54,360 nucleotides of DNA, taken from positions 1 through 54,360 of the forward strand of contig CANRDB010000007.1 of assembly GCA_947629315.1 (NCBI GenBank), given 5' to 3'. This document shows, piece by piece, positions 8,152 to 17,176 of the stretch. The DNA comes from an uncultured Bacilli bacterium (lineage in GTDB: Bacteria > Bacillota_I > Bacilli_A > RF39 > UBA660). How positions within the stretch are numbered: the first letter of the stretch is position 1; each line of letters starts with the position of its first letter. Position numbers and translations under genes: made by a program. The notes below the pieces were generated by a model. It saw only the letters and a list, made by a program, of their open reading frames with translations, had not been told where the DNA came from and did no database searches.

Positions 8152-10299
8152 CTAAACAGATAGGTCGATATCGAGAGTAACTTTCGTATGTTTTCGATAG
8201 TTCTGCTGCAAAAAGGATACTTCTTTTCGCACTTCTTTTGAATTTTTATATTTGATAAGAATTTGAAAATAATAAGAATTATTGTATTTTGGCATAGGCG
8301 CTAAAGTCGGGCCTAAAACAGATACGGTTGGAGGAAGATTGTTTCGCAAATAAGAAACGACCTTTTCACTTTCCTTAGAACATACCTGATAATCTTTCCC
8401 AATGATTCGTAACATTCCTAAATTTTGATAAGGAGGATAGCATAATGCCTTTCGGACCCGCATTTCTTCCTCATAAAACTTCTCGTAATTGTGTTCTTTC
8501 GCACATACTAAACTGTAATGAGAAAGGTTAAAGGCTTGAAGGAAGACATGCCCCTCTTTCTTTGCTCTTCCTGCTCTTCCAGATACTTGGCTGAGTAAGT
8601 CAAAAGTTCTTTCCGCACTTCTAAAATCTGGAATATTTAAACTCGCATCGCCATTGATGACACCAACAACCGTAACATCTTCAAAATCTAATCCTTTCGC
8701 AATCATCTGAGTACCAATTAACGCTTGATACTTTTTTTGAGAAAATGCTTGAATAATTTTATCATGACTTCCCTTTTTAGAAGTCGTATCCATATCCATA
8801 CGAATCGTCTTCACCTGCGGAAATAACCGTAAGAACTCTTCTTCGAGTTTTTCAGTACCCAACCCAAATTCATCTATCTGCTTACTTCCACACTCTGGAC
8901 AATTTTTGGGTCTAGCGGTCGTATAATTGCAATAGTGGCATTTCATCACATTCCATTTTTTGTGATAAGTAAGAGGAATATCACAATTCGGACAAGTCAC
9001 TTTATATCCACAATCATGACAGGTAACAACCGTAGAATACCCTCTTCGATTTAAAAGAATAATCGCTTGTTCTCCCTGATCAAAACAATGATGTAAGGCT
9101 TGTATCAGTTCCTCCGAAAAAATGCGATATCCCTTTTTTAAATTTTCTCTCATATCGATTAAATGAACTTTTGGCATTCCTTGATAGATACGTTTTTTCA
9201 TAGTCAACAATTCATAAATACCAAGAGTAGAACGGGTATAACTTTCTAAAGAGGGAGTGGCACTTCCCAGTACGATGGGACATTGATGATACTTTGCTCT
9301 TTTGAGTGCTACTTGGACAGCATGATACTTGGGATTATTCTCCTGTTTATAGGTAGGAGTATGTTCCTCATCCACAATAAAAATACCAATATTGGTAAAA
9401 GGCGCAAAAACCGCACTTCTAGCGCCGATTACAATCGATACTTCTCTTCTCGCAATCTTGCGCCACTCATCATATTTTTCTCCCTCACTTAAGCGAGAAT
9501 GCAAAATCGCAATCGCATCGCCAAACCTTCTTTGAAACGTGCTGACGAGTTGCGGTGTTAGACTAATTTCTGGTACCAAGACAACCGCTTCTTTCCCATC
9601 CGCTAACACTTGTTCAATGAGACGCATATAGACTTCTGTCTTGCCACTCCCCGTTACTCCATGTAACAAAAAAGGCGCAAACGTATTTTTCTTTTGGGTT
9701 ACTTTTTCCAATACAGTTTGTTGTTCTTCAGTTAATGTTGGTCTTTCTTTGGATACCGAAATCGTATGTTCGAGACGATAAACTTCTCTTTTTTCCTCTA
9801 CTAAAACTTTCTTTTTTAATAAGGTTTGAATACTAGATAAATATTCTTGGAGATCTTTTTTCTCCATAGGTCCACTATCTAATAAGGTCAATAATTTTTT
9901 CTGTTTCTCATTTTGAGGAACATAGGAATTGTTCTGAATCGATAGATAGATTACTTCTTTTTTGGCAACATGATTTCCCTTTTTCGCTTTTAAAGTCTTT
10001 GGAAGCATCGCTTGATAAGCGGTAATCAAATTACACATGGTCGCTTTACTAAGATAATCTCCTAATTCTAACAATTCTTGATTCAAGATAACATCCTCAT
10101 CAATCACCTGTTTTACATCTTTAATAGGATAATCGACCTCTTTTTGTTCTACTTTTAAGACAAATCCCTCTACTTCTCTTGGACCAAAAGGTACTAAGAC
10201 TCTCTTTCCTACTTCCACCTTCCAGCCATCTGGAATACGATAGGTAAAGGTATCTTGAATTTGCTTGGATTTTACTTCCACTAAAACTTCTGCAACCAC
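8152..10299 (-). CDS. priA: Primosomal protein N' (replication restart helicase)
   Basis: PriA recognises stalled forks and reloads the replicative helicase. The N-terminal DNA-binding domain opens with VAEVLVEV. The helicase core has Walker A GVTGSGKTEVY, the DEEH box (IVDEEHTPTYKQ), and eight zinc-binding cysteines as CHDCGY, CPNC, CHYC and CPEC. Motifs near GLGTEKLEEE and VSGRAGRAKKEG follow. I chose the GTG at 10299 because AGGTG lies 5 bases upstream and the product then starts like known PriA proteins. The frame is open to a TTG at 10344, and an ATG lies at 10317; neither has a ribosome binding site. The 715-residue length is a little short but complete. DnaB and DnaI, which act with PriA, are encoded at 38676-40852. 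Confidence 0.95.
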   Translation of the reverse strand: MVAEVLVEVKSKQIQDTFTYRIPDGWKVEVGKRVLVPFGPREVEGFVLKVEQKEVDYPIKDVKQVIDEDVILNQELLELGDYLSKATMCNLITAYQAMLPKTLKAKKGNHVAKKEVIYLSIQNNSYVPQNEKQKKLLTLLDSGPMEKKDLQEYLSSIQTLLKKKVLVEEKREVYRLEHTISVSKERPTLTEEQQTVLEKVTQKKNTFAPFLLHGVTGSGKTEVYMRLIEQVLADGKEAVVLVPEISLTPQLVSTFQRRFGDAIAILHSRLSEGEKYDEWRKIARREVSIVIGARSAVFAPFTNIGIFIVDEEHTPTYKQENNPKYHAVQVALKRAKYHQCPIVLGSATPSLESYTRSTLGIYELLTMKKRIYQGMPKVHLIDMRENLKKGYRIFSEELIQALHHCFDQGEQAIILLNRRGYSTVVTCHDCGYKVTCPNCDIPLTYHKKWNVMKCHYCNYTTARPKNCPECGSKQIDEFGLGTEKLEEEFLRLFPQVKTIRMDMDTTSKKGSHDKIIQAFSQKKYQALIGTQMIAKGLDFEDVTVVGVINGDASLNIPDFRSAERTFDLLSQVSGRAGRAKKEGHVFLQAFNLSHYSLVCAKEHNYEKFYEEEMRVRKALCYPPYQNLGMLRIIGKDYQVCSKESEKVVSYLRNNLPPTVSVLGPTLAPMPKYNNSYYFQILIKYKNSKEVRKEVSFLQQNYRKHTKVTLDIDLSV

Positions 10300-10344
10300 A
10301 GTATCACCTAATGTCATTGTAACATTCAAAAAATTTCTAGTCAA

Positions 10345-10387
10345 TGAAAAAAGATGCTAGCCCTTTAACAAGCGAATCGCATCTTTT
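10345..10387 (-). terminator. Possible terminator or attenuator ahead of priA
   Basis: AAAAGATGC (10349-10357) and GCATCTTTT (10379-10387) form a stem with a long 21-base loop, followed on the minus strand by six T residues. It overlaps the end of the upstream gene. The wide loop makes it a weak call; partial read-through into priA is possible. Confidence 0.4.
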
Positions 10388-11304
10388 ATCTGTTTCTGCT
10401 CAGTTTCTAAACTCTTTTTAAAAATAGCTTGAATATTTTTTTGCCGATTCTTCTTTTTGGCATATTCTTCTTCAAATAATTTATTGACCATTTTTTTAAA
10501 AGCCTTTTCATCCATCGAACTCTGTTCTACAAAGCGACGAATAAACACCTCTAAATATTTTTTTAAGAACTCTAAATCTGTCTCCTTAAAAAAATTGGTT
10601 TGAGAAAAAAGTGCATAATTCATAAAGTATGGAATGAGAAATTCTTCCGGTTGTCTTTTTTTCTCCCGTAACGATAAAGATTTTTCCAATACAGCATAAC
10701 TATCTAAGAACTCAAATAGTTCTAACAACTTTTTATAATTTTCATGTCTACTTAAAAGCGCACTACTACGAATAGGAGAACGAACTTGAGAACATCCCTC
10801 CATCCGTTTCATAAAAGGACATTCTTTTAATGGTTTTAAAAAAGCAAGAGTCTGTTCTAATCGTTCCTTTTTATGAATGGTCGTTGGATTTTTAGAGTTT
10901 GTTTCTTTTTTCGTTACTTGGAGGGATAACTCCATAGATACCTCTTCTTCTTCTAGAGAAGTTTTTCCCTCTAAATGAAGTACACTTTGATTAGGAGCTG
11001 CCTCTTCTTCCAACAGAACTTGATACTGTTTCTCTAAAAAGTCTTCCAATCTTGAAAAGAGCGTATATAAAAATCTACTTTCATAGTTCTTTTTCAAATC
11101 ATCCTCTAGTAACAACGTATAGGGAGATTCCATCGTATTTTTCAGAAAAGGAAGATATTTTTCAACGACATTCAGCCAAGAATAATCGTTTTCCATAAAT
11201 TTTTTAGATAATTCAATACTTCCTGTCACATGACTATGTTCCATAAAGGAAGAATAATCTTCAAGAGGAAGTTTCATCAAACAATCTAACCACTCTTGAT
11301 TCAT
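10357..11304 (-). CDS. Hypothetical protein, 315 aa
   Basis: No family recognised. It is soluble, rich in Glu, Lys and Phe, and predicted all-helical. A conserved-looking centre reads KECPFMKRMEGCSQVRSPIR (two cysteines). The C-terminus is strongly basic. The start is the ATG at 11304, with GGAGGAGG 7 bases upstream; this ATG overlaps the upstream stop by 4 bases. Together with the 361-residue gene it forms a translationally coupled pair, so the two products probably work together. Confidence 0.6.
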   Translation of the reverse strand: MNQEWLDCLMKLPLEDYSSFMEHSHVTGSIELSKKFMENDYSWLNVVEKYLPFLKNTMESPYTLLLEDDLKKNYESRFLYTLFSRLEDFLEKQYQVLLEEEAAPNQSVLHLEGKTSLEEEEVSMELSLQVTKKETNSKNPTTIHKKERLEQTLAFLKPLKECPFMKRMEGCSQVRSPIRSSALLSRHENYKKLLELFEFLDSYAVLEKSLSLREKKRQPEEFLIPYFMNYALFSQTNFFKETDLEFLKKYLEVFIRRFVEQSSMDEKAFKKMVNKLFEEEYAKKKNRQKNIQAIFKKSLETEQKQIKDAIRLLKG

Positions 11305-12386
11305 CTTTTCTCCTCCTCCCATAATATGAAGCGAATATTTTTATCTTCTAAGAAAGAGATATTTTGATTTTGGGTATCAAGAACACTTGGGGAAATGAAT
11401 AAAAATTGAACATTTTCAAAGATTTTTTCATTTTTCTCTAACTGTTTGACATTTTGAATTCCCAATAGATAACCTTCTTTTTTTAATTCTTCCAATATTT
11501 TGGTATGATGGAGACTATCGGTGTAAGAAAAGAGAAACACAAAACTCTTTTGAAAAGGAGGATATCCTGCTATTTTAGAAATCATTTCTCGATACTTCTC
11601 TTTCTCAAAAAGTTGTGCGGGCACCTTTAAAAAGTAGGTACGTCCATTTTGAGTGGTTAATTTTTCCTTTAGAAAAAGGAGTGACAACTTTTCAAGACTA
11701 ATGAGTAGATGGTCTAAATAGAATCCCTTTTCTTGATAGACATCCTCTACTTCCACTTCCGCATAACGATATAACATTTTGATATCATAGGTACCTTTCA
11801 CTAGATATCCATTATTAAAATCTAATAATGGTTCTAACGAAATATCAAAAGCACTCTCCTCTAGTTTTTTAAAAAACTTCGTATAAATTCCTGCTTCTTT
11901 TTTCCAGAGATTGAGAAGTTCTAAAGAGAGTTCCCGCTGTTTTTTATCTGTACAAAAGCGCATCTTTCCTTGATATTTATCCAAGAAAAAAGCAAGGGTC
12001 TCTTTCAGTTCTTTCTCGTAGGAGGTATCTAGTAAATTGCTAGAGGAAACTGCTAAATAGAAAGAGGTCGATAATAAAACAACCGTCTTAATATCCTCTT
12101 CTACCTTACTTTCTAAGCAACTTTCTTTATAACAGCGAACGCAAGATAATAAACTTTTTTTTAGTAATTCATCTTTTAAATTAGGAAGGGAAAAATAAGC
12201 ATTCAATTCTTCAAAGGATACTTCTTCCTGCCAATAGAAATCACGATAATAAATACTGGTCATCTTTTCAATCGTTTTCGTCATCTTCGCTTTCTCATCA
12301 ATGAGATAGCGGATAAATAACGCGGTACTTTGAATGATGAACTCTTTTTTTCTATCCATAAAAATAGAAATGATATCGTTTCCCAT
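11301..12386 (-). CDS. Hypothetical protein, 361 aa
   Basis: No family recognised. The sequence is Leu/Phe/Lys-rich without a signal peptide. The N-terminal half has a helical appearance with two cysteines (SCVRCYKESC). The C-terminal 120 residues alternate hydrophobic strands and helices (KSFVFLFSYTDSLHHTK, VQFLFISPSVLD, IRFILWEEE), suggestive of a small Rossmann-like or CheY-like fold. AGGAGG precedes the ATG. The stop overlaps the next start (ATGA). Confidence 0.6.
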   Translation of the reverse strand: MGNDIISIFMDRKKEFIIQSTALFIRYLIDEKAKMTKTIEKMTSIYYRDFYWQEEVSFEELNAYFSLPNLKDELLKKSLLSCVRCYKESCLESKVEEDIKTVVLLSTSFYLAVSSSNLLDTSYEKELKETLAFFLDKYQGKMRFCTDKKQRELSLELLNLWKKEAGIYTKFFKKLEESAFDISLEPLLDFNNGYLVKGTYDIKMLYRYAEVEVEDVYQEKGFYLDHLLISLEKLSLLFLKEKLTTQNGRTYFLKVPAQLFEKEKYREMISKIAGYPPFQKSFVFLFSYTDSLHHTKILEELKKEGYLLGIQNVKQLEKNEKIFENVQFLFISPSVLDTQNQNISFLEDKNIRFILWEEEKR

Positions 12387-12404
12387 ATAATCCTCCTATC
12401 GTTC

Positions 12405-12433
12405 AAAATAAAAAGGAGTACCCTTTTTATTTT
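12405..12433 (-). terminator. Terminator after the pseudopilin gene
   Basis: The 12-base stem AAAATAAAAAGG / CCTTTTTATTTT overlaps the end of the pilin gene. On the minus strand the descending arm is itself T-rich. Confidence 0.6.
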
Positions 12434-12870
12434 GCTTTATCTAAACATGCTTGTTTGGCAATATTTTTAGCGGGTTGAACGTCGACTCTGGAAGAACCCG
12501 CCGTTCCTATAACCCCACAATAATTAGAGGTATAAACAGCAACACGAACGTTTCCTAAGCCATCTACGTAACCTACTCCTACCGCATTTTGATCTAATGA
12601 TCCAGCAAAGGCAACCGATTCTTTTTTGCCATCCTTCTCCCAATATAAAACGCCATTTTCATATACGTAGTTTCCATTGGTATCAAAATCTCGATTACTA
12701 TAATCATCTTTAATAGCATCCCGCATACCACTCACTCCCGCAGCAAAAGCACTTTCTCTAGAATTCGCAATGACATTCAAAATAATGGGAGTAGAAATTA
12801 AACCGATTAATGTTAACACGACAATAACCGCTAATAACTCAACTAGTGTAAAACCTGTTTTATTCATCAT
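12427..12870 (-). CDS. Type IV pilin-like (pseudopilin) protein
   Basis: The N-terminus has the prepilin peptidase site G-FTLVELL, followed by a hydrophobic helix (AVIVVLTLIGLISTPIILNV), as in class III signal peptides of type IV pilins and competence pseudopilins. The mature globular part has two cysteines (CGVIGT and ACLDKAK) that could form a disulfide. Start at one of two adjacent ATGs (12870 or 12867), with AGGAGG just upstream. No pilin assembly genes (pilB/comGA, pilC/comGB, prepilin peptidase) are seen in this window, so the secretion machinery must be elsewhere. It is a single-gene unit with a terminator. Confidence 0.85.
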   Translation of the reverse strand: MMNKTGFTLVELLAVIVVLTLIGLISTPIILNVIANSRESAFAAGVSGMRDAIKDDYSNRDFDTNGNYVYENGVLYWEKDGKKESVAFAGSLDQNAVGVGYVDGLGNVRVAVYTSNYCGVIGTAGSSRVDVQPAKNIAKQACLDKAK

Positions 12871-12921
12871 ACAGCCTCCTACTATATGTATATAGTATAT
12901 CAAAATAGGACTATTTTTTCA

Positions 12922-12947
12922 ATAAAAAAAGGAATAAATCCTTTTTT
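12922..12947 (-). terminator. Terminator of pheST
   Basis: AAAAAAGGA / TCCTTTTTT (12925-12933 and 12939-12947), followed on the minus strand by T residues, at the pheT stop codon. Confidence 0.8.
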
Positions 12948-15321
12948 ACTTATTCCGTAATTGCGCAGATAGTTTAGAAGTAACATCCGCAATAATTTTC
13001 TCAAAAACTTGGGTAACTTCCTCATCGCTAAGGGTCCGACTCTCATCCGCAAATGTTAAGGATAAGGCGATTGATTTTTCGTCTTCCCCTACATTTTCTC
13101 CCTCATAGACATCGAACACATGGATATCGGTAAGAAGTCTTCCTCCTGATTTTTTAATTTGATTCATAATCGTATCAGATTCTACTTCTTTCTTGACAAT
13201 GAAAGCGACATCCTTTTGAATTTCTGGATATTTAGAAGACTCTTTAAATTTAATTGGCTTTACTTGTTTTTCATAGAGTTTCGTCATAGAGAATTCTGCT
13301 ACATAAACTTCCTCTTTTTGATAACTTGGATGGACACGTCCTATCACACCAATCGGTTCACGGTCTACTTTGATAATAGCGCTCATACCTGGATGCATCT
13401 CTGGTAACGTTGCTTTTTCAAAAGTATAACGATTTTTGAATCCAAGATAATCTAACACATTTTGGATGATTCCTTTTAAACAATAGAAATCACATTTTAC
13501 TTGTAATTGATGCCATTCATTACGAAGATAGTTTCCATGCATCAAGATAGCCACTTTACTTTCTTCTTGATAATCCTGATTGTATGTTTTGGCAATCTCA
13601 TAAAGGAGAATATCCTCTACATGACGAGCTTTATTATATTCATAAGTATTCATCAAAGATGGAAGAAGACTCGTTCTAATAACACATTTATCCATACTCA
13701 TAGGATTTGGTAGAACAATTGCCTTTTTGTCATCGTAACGGAATAAAGAAGCCATTTCTTTACTAACTAACGTATAGGTTTTCGTCTCATTTAATCCCAA
13801 AGCACGAAGACGTCTAGAAATACTCTTACGGATAGCAACATCCCCTACGTAAACGCCTCTTCTAGTAGGAACAACTGGTAAGGTAGATACTAAATTATGA
13901 TATCCATAAAGTCTACCGATTTCCTCCGCTAAATCATTAACGTTTGGATCAATATCTAATCTTCTTCTTGGAATAGTAACGGTAAAAATACCTTTTTTAT
14001 AATGATAATCAAATCCTAGACGGGCAAGTTCCGTTTTGACATCTTCATCCGTTAAGGTAATTCCTAAAAGACTATTAATCTCTTTTGTCTCAAAAGAAAC
14101 CACTTTTTCTGTTTTATCTACCTTGTCATGTTTGACAGTACCAGATAATACTTTCGCATCCGCATATTTCTCTAGTAAATGACAAGCTCTTTCGATAGCG
14201 GCATCCGTATACTCATAATTGAGTCCTTTTCCATAACGAATAGAAGCCTCACTTTTTAAATTTAGATTAGAAGCAGTATAACGAATACTAACGGCATCAA
14301 AAATGGCACTTTCAATGAGAATATTCTTTGTATTCTCATCGACATCCGTATTTTCTCCACCCATGACACCGGCGATACAGACTGGTTTTTTAGAATCTGT
14401 AATGACAATATCAGAAGATTTTAAAATTCTCTTCTGTCCATCCAATGTAATAATTTCTTCCTGTTCTTTCGCATTACGAACGAGAATTTTATCTCCTAAT
14501 TTATCCTTGTCAAAGAAGTGAAGCGGTTGCCCATACTCCAACATGACATAATTGGAAATATCTACTACATTGTTGATAGGTCTCATACCAGCCGCTATCA
14601 ATCTTTTTTTCATAAAATCAGGAGATTCTTTAATAACGACATCTTTCACCATTTTCGCAGTATAGTAAGGACATTTATCAGTCTTTACTTGTAAGTCAAT
14701 ATAATCATGAACATCTTCTTTGATTTCTTTAAAATGACTATCTGGAAGAGTTACTTTTTTATTTAAGATAGAAGCAATTTCATAGGCAAAGCCAATATGA
14801 TAATAACAGTCATTATTTCTATGTTTATGAACATCTAATTCGTAGATGGTATCATCCGTTCCTAAATAGATATTCGCATCTTGACCTGGTTTAAAGTCCC
14901 CTTTTACCTCTTCTATTCCTTTCGCATACGTTTCTTCTGTCTTTTCTTCGACTCCTAATTCAAATAAAGCACAAATCATGCCATTAGATTCTTGTCCTCT
15001 AATTTTACCAGCTTTGATTTCAAAATCTTCTGGTAAAACACATCCTGGAAGAGCGACAATGACGGTAATTCCTTCTCTTACATTAGGAGCACCACAGACA
15101 ATTTGAACGGTTTTGGTACCAACGTCTACCATGCAGACATGTAAATGGTCACTATCTGGATGATCAATACAACTTACTACTTTTCCTATGACTAAGTGAT
15201 CGATATGCTTTGTTAAAACAGATTCCACATTGACCCCTGCTTTGGTAATTTTTACCGCTAGTTCTTGCAAATCCTCTGATGCAATATCAACATAGTCTTT
15301 TACCCAATTTAAACTAATCAT
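12946..15321 (-). CDS. pheT: Phenylalanyl-tRNA synthetase beta subunit
   Basis: It forms the alpha2-beta2 enzyme with PheS and charges tRNA-Phe. The N-terminal EMAP/tRNA-binding domain (about residues 40-150) contains IGKVVSCIDHPDSDHLHVC and VCGAPNVR. B3/B4 editing and B5 domains follow, with VDISNYVMLEYGQPLHFFD typical of B3/B4. The C-terminal anticodon-binding FDX domain reads KYPEIQKDVAFIV. At 791 aa it has the usual length. It starts 2 bases after the pheS stop. Expression is controlled by the phenylalanine T-box ahead of pheS. Confidence 0.97.
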   Translation of the reverse strand: MISLNWVKDYVDIASEDLQELAVKITKAGVNVESVLTKHIDHLVIGKVVSCIDHPDSDHLHVCMVDVGTKTVQIVCGAPNVREGITVIVALPGCVLPEDFEIKAGKIRGQESNGMICALFELGVEEKTEETYAKGIEEVKGDFKPGQDANIYLGTDDTIYELDVHKHRNNDCYYHIGFAYEIASILNKKVTLPDSHFKEIKEDVHDYIDLQVKTDKCPYYTAKMVKDVVIKESPDFMKKRLIAAGMRPINNVVDISNYVMLEYGQPLHFFDKDKLGDKILVRNAKEQEEIITLDGQKRILKSSDIVITDSKKPVCIAGVMGGENTDVDENTKNILIESAIFDAVSIRYTASNLNLKSEASIRYGKGLNYEYTDAAIERACHLLEKYADAKVLSGTVKHDKVDKTEKVVSFETKEINSLLGITLTDEDVKTELARLGFDYHYKKGIFTVTIPRRRLDIDPNVNDLAEEIGRLYGYHNLVSTLPVVPTRRGVYVGDVAIRKSISRRLRALGLNETKTYTLVSKEMASLFRYDDKKAIVLPNPMSMDKCVIRTSLLPSLMNTYEYNKARHVEDILLYEIAKTYNQDYQEESKVAILMHGNYLRNEWHQLQVKCDFYCLKGIIQNVLDYLGFKNRYTFEKATLPEMHPGMSAIIKVDREPIGVIGRVHPSYQKEEVYVAEFSMTKLYEKQVKPIKFKESSKYPEIQKDVAFIVKKEVESDTIMNQIKKSGGRLLTDIHVFDVYEGENVGEDEKSIALSLTFADESRTLSDEEVTQVFEKIIADVTSKLSAQLRNK

Positions 15322-15323
15322 CC

Positions 15324-16364
15324 TTACACATCCTTTCTATCAAATGCACGAGACTCTCTTAAGTCAGTCTGGTAGAAGGTACGAATATCCTGGATACCAT
15401 ACTTCAACATCGCTAATCTCTCTGCTCCAAAACCGAAAGCAAAGCCTGACCACACGCTTGGATCATAACCACAGTTTTGAAGTACGTTTGGATGAACCAT
15501 TCCGGCTCCACTGACAGTAATCCATCCTGTATTTTTACAAAGGGAACACCCTTTTCCCTTACATACGAAACAAGAAATATCCGTCTCTACAGATGGTTCT
15601 GTAAATTGATAATAACTAGGACGGAACCGAGTTTCTACTTCTTCCCCAAATAATCTTTTGGCAATCACATCAAAAGTTCCTTTTAAGTCAGATAAACTAA
15701 TATTCTTATCGACTAATAATCCCTCAATCTGCATAAATTGATGAGAATGCGTCGCATCATCGGCATCTCTTCGATACGTCTTACCAGGACAAATCATCCG
15801 AATTGGTTTATCTCCGCCTGCCGCTATCATCGTACGAGCTTGAACAGGAGAAGTTTGACTACGAAGAAGCATTGTCTCATCTTCAATATAGAAAGTATCT
15901 TGGGCATCCCTAGCTGGATGTCCTTTTGGAATATTCAATAATTCAAAGTTGAAATGGTCTTCTTCTACTTCTGGTCCATCCACTACATCATATCCCATCG
16001 ACATGAATACCTCTTCTACTTCTTCAATAATCTTTTCTAGGATATTGGGAGCTCCTGTTGGAATCATGGTAGCAGGAAGAGTAACATCAATATTTTCACT
16101 AGCTAACTTTTCATTTAAAGCCCGTTCTTCCAAAGTTTGTCTTTTCGTATCTAACAATTCCGTAGCTCTATTTTTGACGCGATTTAATTCCGCCCCAAAA
16201 GTCTTCTTCTCCTCTACGGGAAGTTCTGATATCTTCGATGAAAGTTGCGTAATACTTCCTTTTTTTCCTAAATATTCTACACGGATATCATTCAATGTAG
16301 TCATATCTTCGACATCGACAATTTTACTTTCTAATTCCTTTAAAATCTTTTCTAAGTCTTTCAT
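15324..16364 (-). CDS. pheS: Phenylalanyl-tRNA synthetase alpha subunit
   Basis: Catalytic subunit of PheRS, a class II synthetase. An N-terminal coiled coil (residues 1-85) is followed by the catalytic core with motif 2 (MICPGKTYRRDADDATHSHQF) and motif 3 (FGFGAERLAMLKYGI). A CxxC-type element (CFVCKGKGCSLCKNTGW) precedes VSGAGMVHPNVL, as in most bacterial PheS. The 346-residue length is normal. It is the first gene of the T-box-regulated operon, with pheT directly downstream. Confidence 0.97.
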   Translation of the reverse strand: MKDLEKILKELESKIVDVEDMTTLNDIRVEYLGKKGSITQLSSKISELPVEEKKTFGAELNRVKNRATELLDTKRQTLEERALNEKLASENIDVTLPATMIPTGAPNILEKIIEEVEEVFMSMGYDVVDGPEVEEDHFNFELLNIPKGHPARDAQDTFYIEDETMLLRSQTSPVQARTMIAAGGDKPIRMICPGKTYRRDADDATHSHQFMQIEGLLVDKNISLSDLKGTFDVIAKRLFGEEVETRFRPSYYQFTEPSVETDISCFVCKGKGCSLCKNTGWITVSGAGMVHPNVLQNCGYDPSVWSGFAFGFGAERLAMLKYGIQDIRTFYQTDLRESRAFDRKDV

Positions 16365-16385
16365 ACTATTCCTCCATTCTTGCTC

Positions 16386-16620
16386 AAAAAAAAGGCAGTA
16401 CCCAATAAGGACGAATTGCTCGTGGTACCACCTTAATTTATTATTATTTTCATAACAATCTCAAAGACTATAACGCGTCACCGTCATAAATTTTCTTTTA
16501 CAATGCTAGAAAGCGAATTCATAAAGACTTCTCATTCATTCTCACCAACCATGAACTCTCTTCGTTCCGTTACTTTATTACTACTCTTTCATTATCGCCC
16601 AATGACCTAAAAACATGCTT
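16386..16620 (-). promoter_or_regulatory. T-box leader of pheST
   Basis: The minus strand carries the T-box consensus AAGGTGGTACCACG at 16421-16434. This competes with a terminator whose arms are GGTGGTACC and GGTACTGCC, followed by eight T residues (16386-16393). Upstream lies a long structured stem I region. A TTC triplet at 16515-16517 sits where a phenylalanine specifier codon would be; that assignment is inferred. Uncharged tRNA-Phe should stabilise the antiterminator and switch on pheST. Confidence 0.9.
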
Positions 16621-16649
16621 ATTATAACATGGTTTTTCCATCTTGTAAA
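16621..16649 (-). promoter_or_regulatory. Promoter of pheST
   Basis: TTTACA (16644-16649), 17 bases, TATAAT (16621-16626) on the minus strand, directly ahead of the T-box leader. Confidence 0.75.
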
Positions 16650-16657
16650 GAGGATTC

Positions 16658-17176
16658 CTAGTTTCCTCCTTTAGAAAAACGACAGATTTCTTCTCCTAAG
16701 TAAGAAGACTCTCCATGTCCTGGATAAATTTCAATATCTTCTGGATATTCCTTCATTTTCTCTAAACTCTTCACCATATCCTCCATACTTCCCGTTGGTA
16801 AATCCGTTCTACCGATGCCATGTCGGAAGAGGAAATCTCCCGTAAAGAGCCACTTCTCTGGTTGAAAGTAAATACTAATCGAATCACTTTTATGACCTGG
16901 CGTATCGATAACCGTAAAGGAAAAATTTCCTATCTGATGTGGTCCTTCTTCTAAATTGAAAAAATCGTAAACTTTCTCTTTGGCAAAGAAAGAAAGCGCT
17001 CCTACATGATCAAAATGAGCATGCGTAATCAAAACGCCAACAACTTTCCACTTGCCAATACTCTTCTTAATTTTATCATATTCCTCACCAGGATCAATCA
17101 CGAGACATTGTCCATCTTTCTTTAAAAGATAACAATTTGTCTCTAGCGGTCCTACCACCACTCGCTCTAATGTCAT
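16658..17176 (-). CDS. Metallo-beta-lactamase fold hydrolase (glyoxalase II-like)
   Basis: A 172-residue single-domain MBL hydrolase. The metal-binding motif THAHFDHVG is at about residues 51-59, a further His lies in DTPGHKSDS, an Asp in FTGDFLFRHGIGRTD, and the last His in YPGHGESS. The family includes hydroxyacylglutathione hydrolases and many small thioesterases; the substrate cannot be told. The start overlaps the DHH gene stop by 4 bases, so it belongs to the prmC-rnhB-DHH operon. Confidence 0.85.
   Translation of the reverse strand: MTLERVVVGPLETNCYLLKKDGQCLVIDPGEEYDKIKKSIGKWKVVGVLITHAHFDHVGALSFFAKEKVYDFFNLEEGPHQIGNFSFTVIDTPGHKSDSISIYFQPEKWLFTGDFLFRHGIGRTDLPTGSMEDMVKSLEKMKEYPEDIEIYPGHGESSYLGEEICRFSKGGN

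Noticed and set aside
8132-8158. Possible terminator after priA
   Set aside because: TAGAAAA / TTTTCTA gives an all-A/T stem with no distinct T tract beyond it.
15949-16455. A 168-codon plus-strand frame over pheS and the T-box
   Set aside because: It lies opposite an unmistakable pheS and runs into the structured leader; no ribosome binding site.
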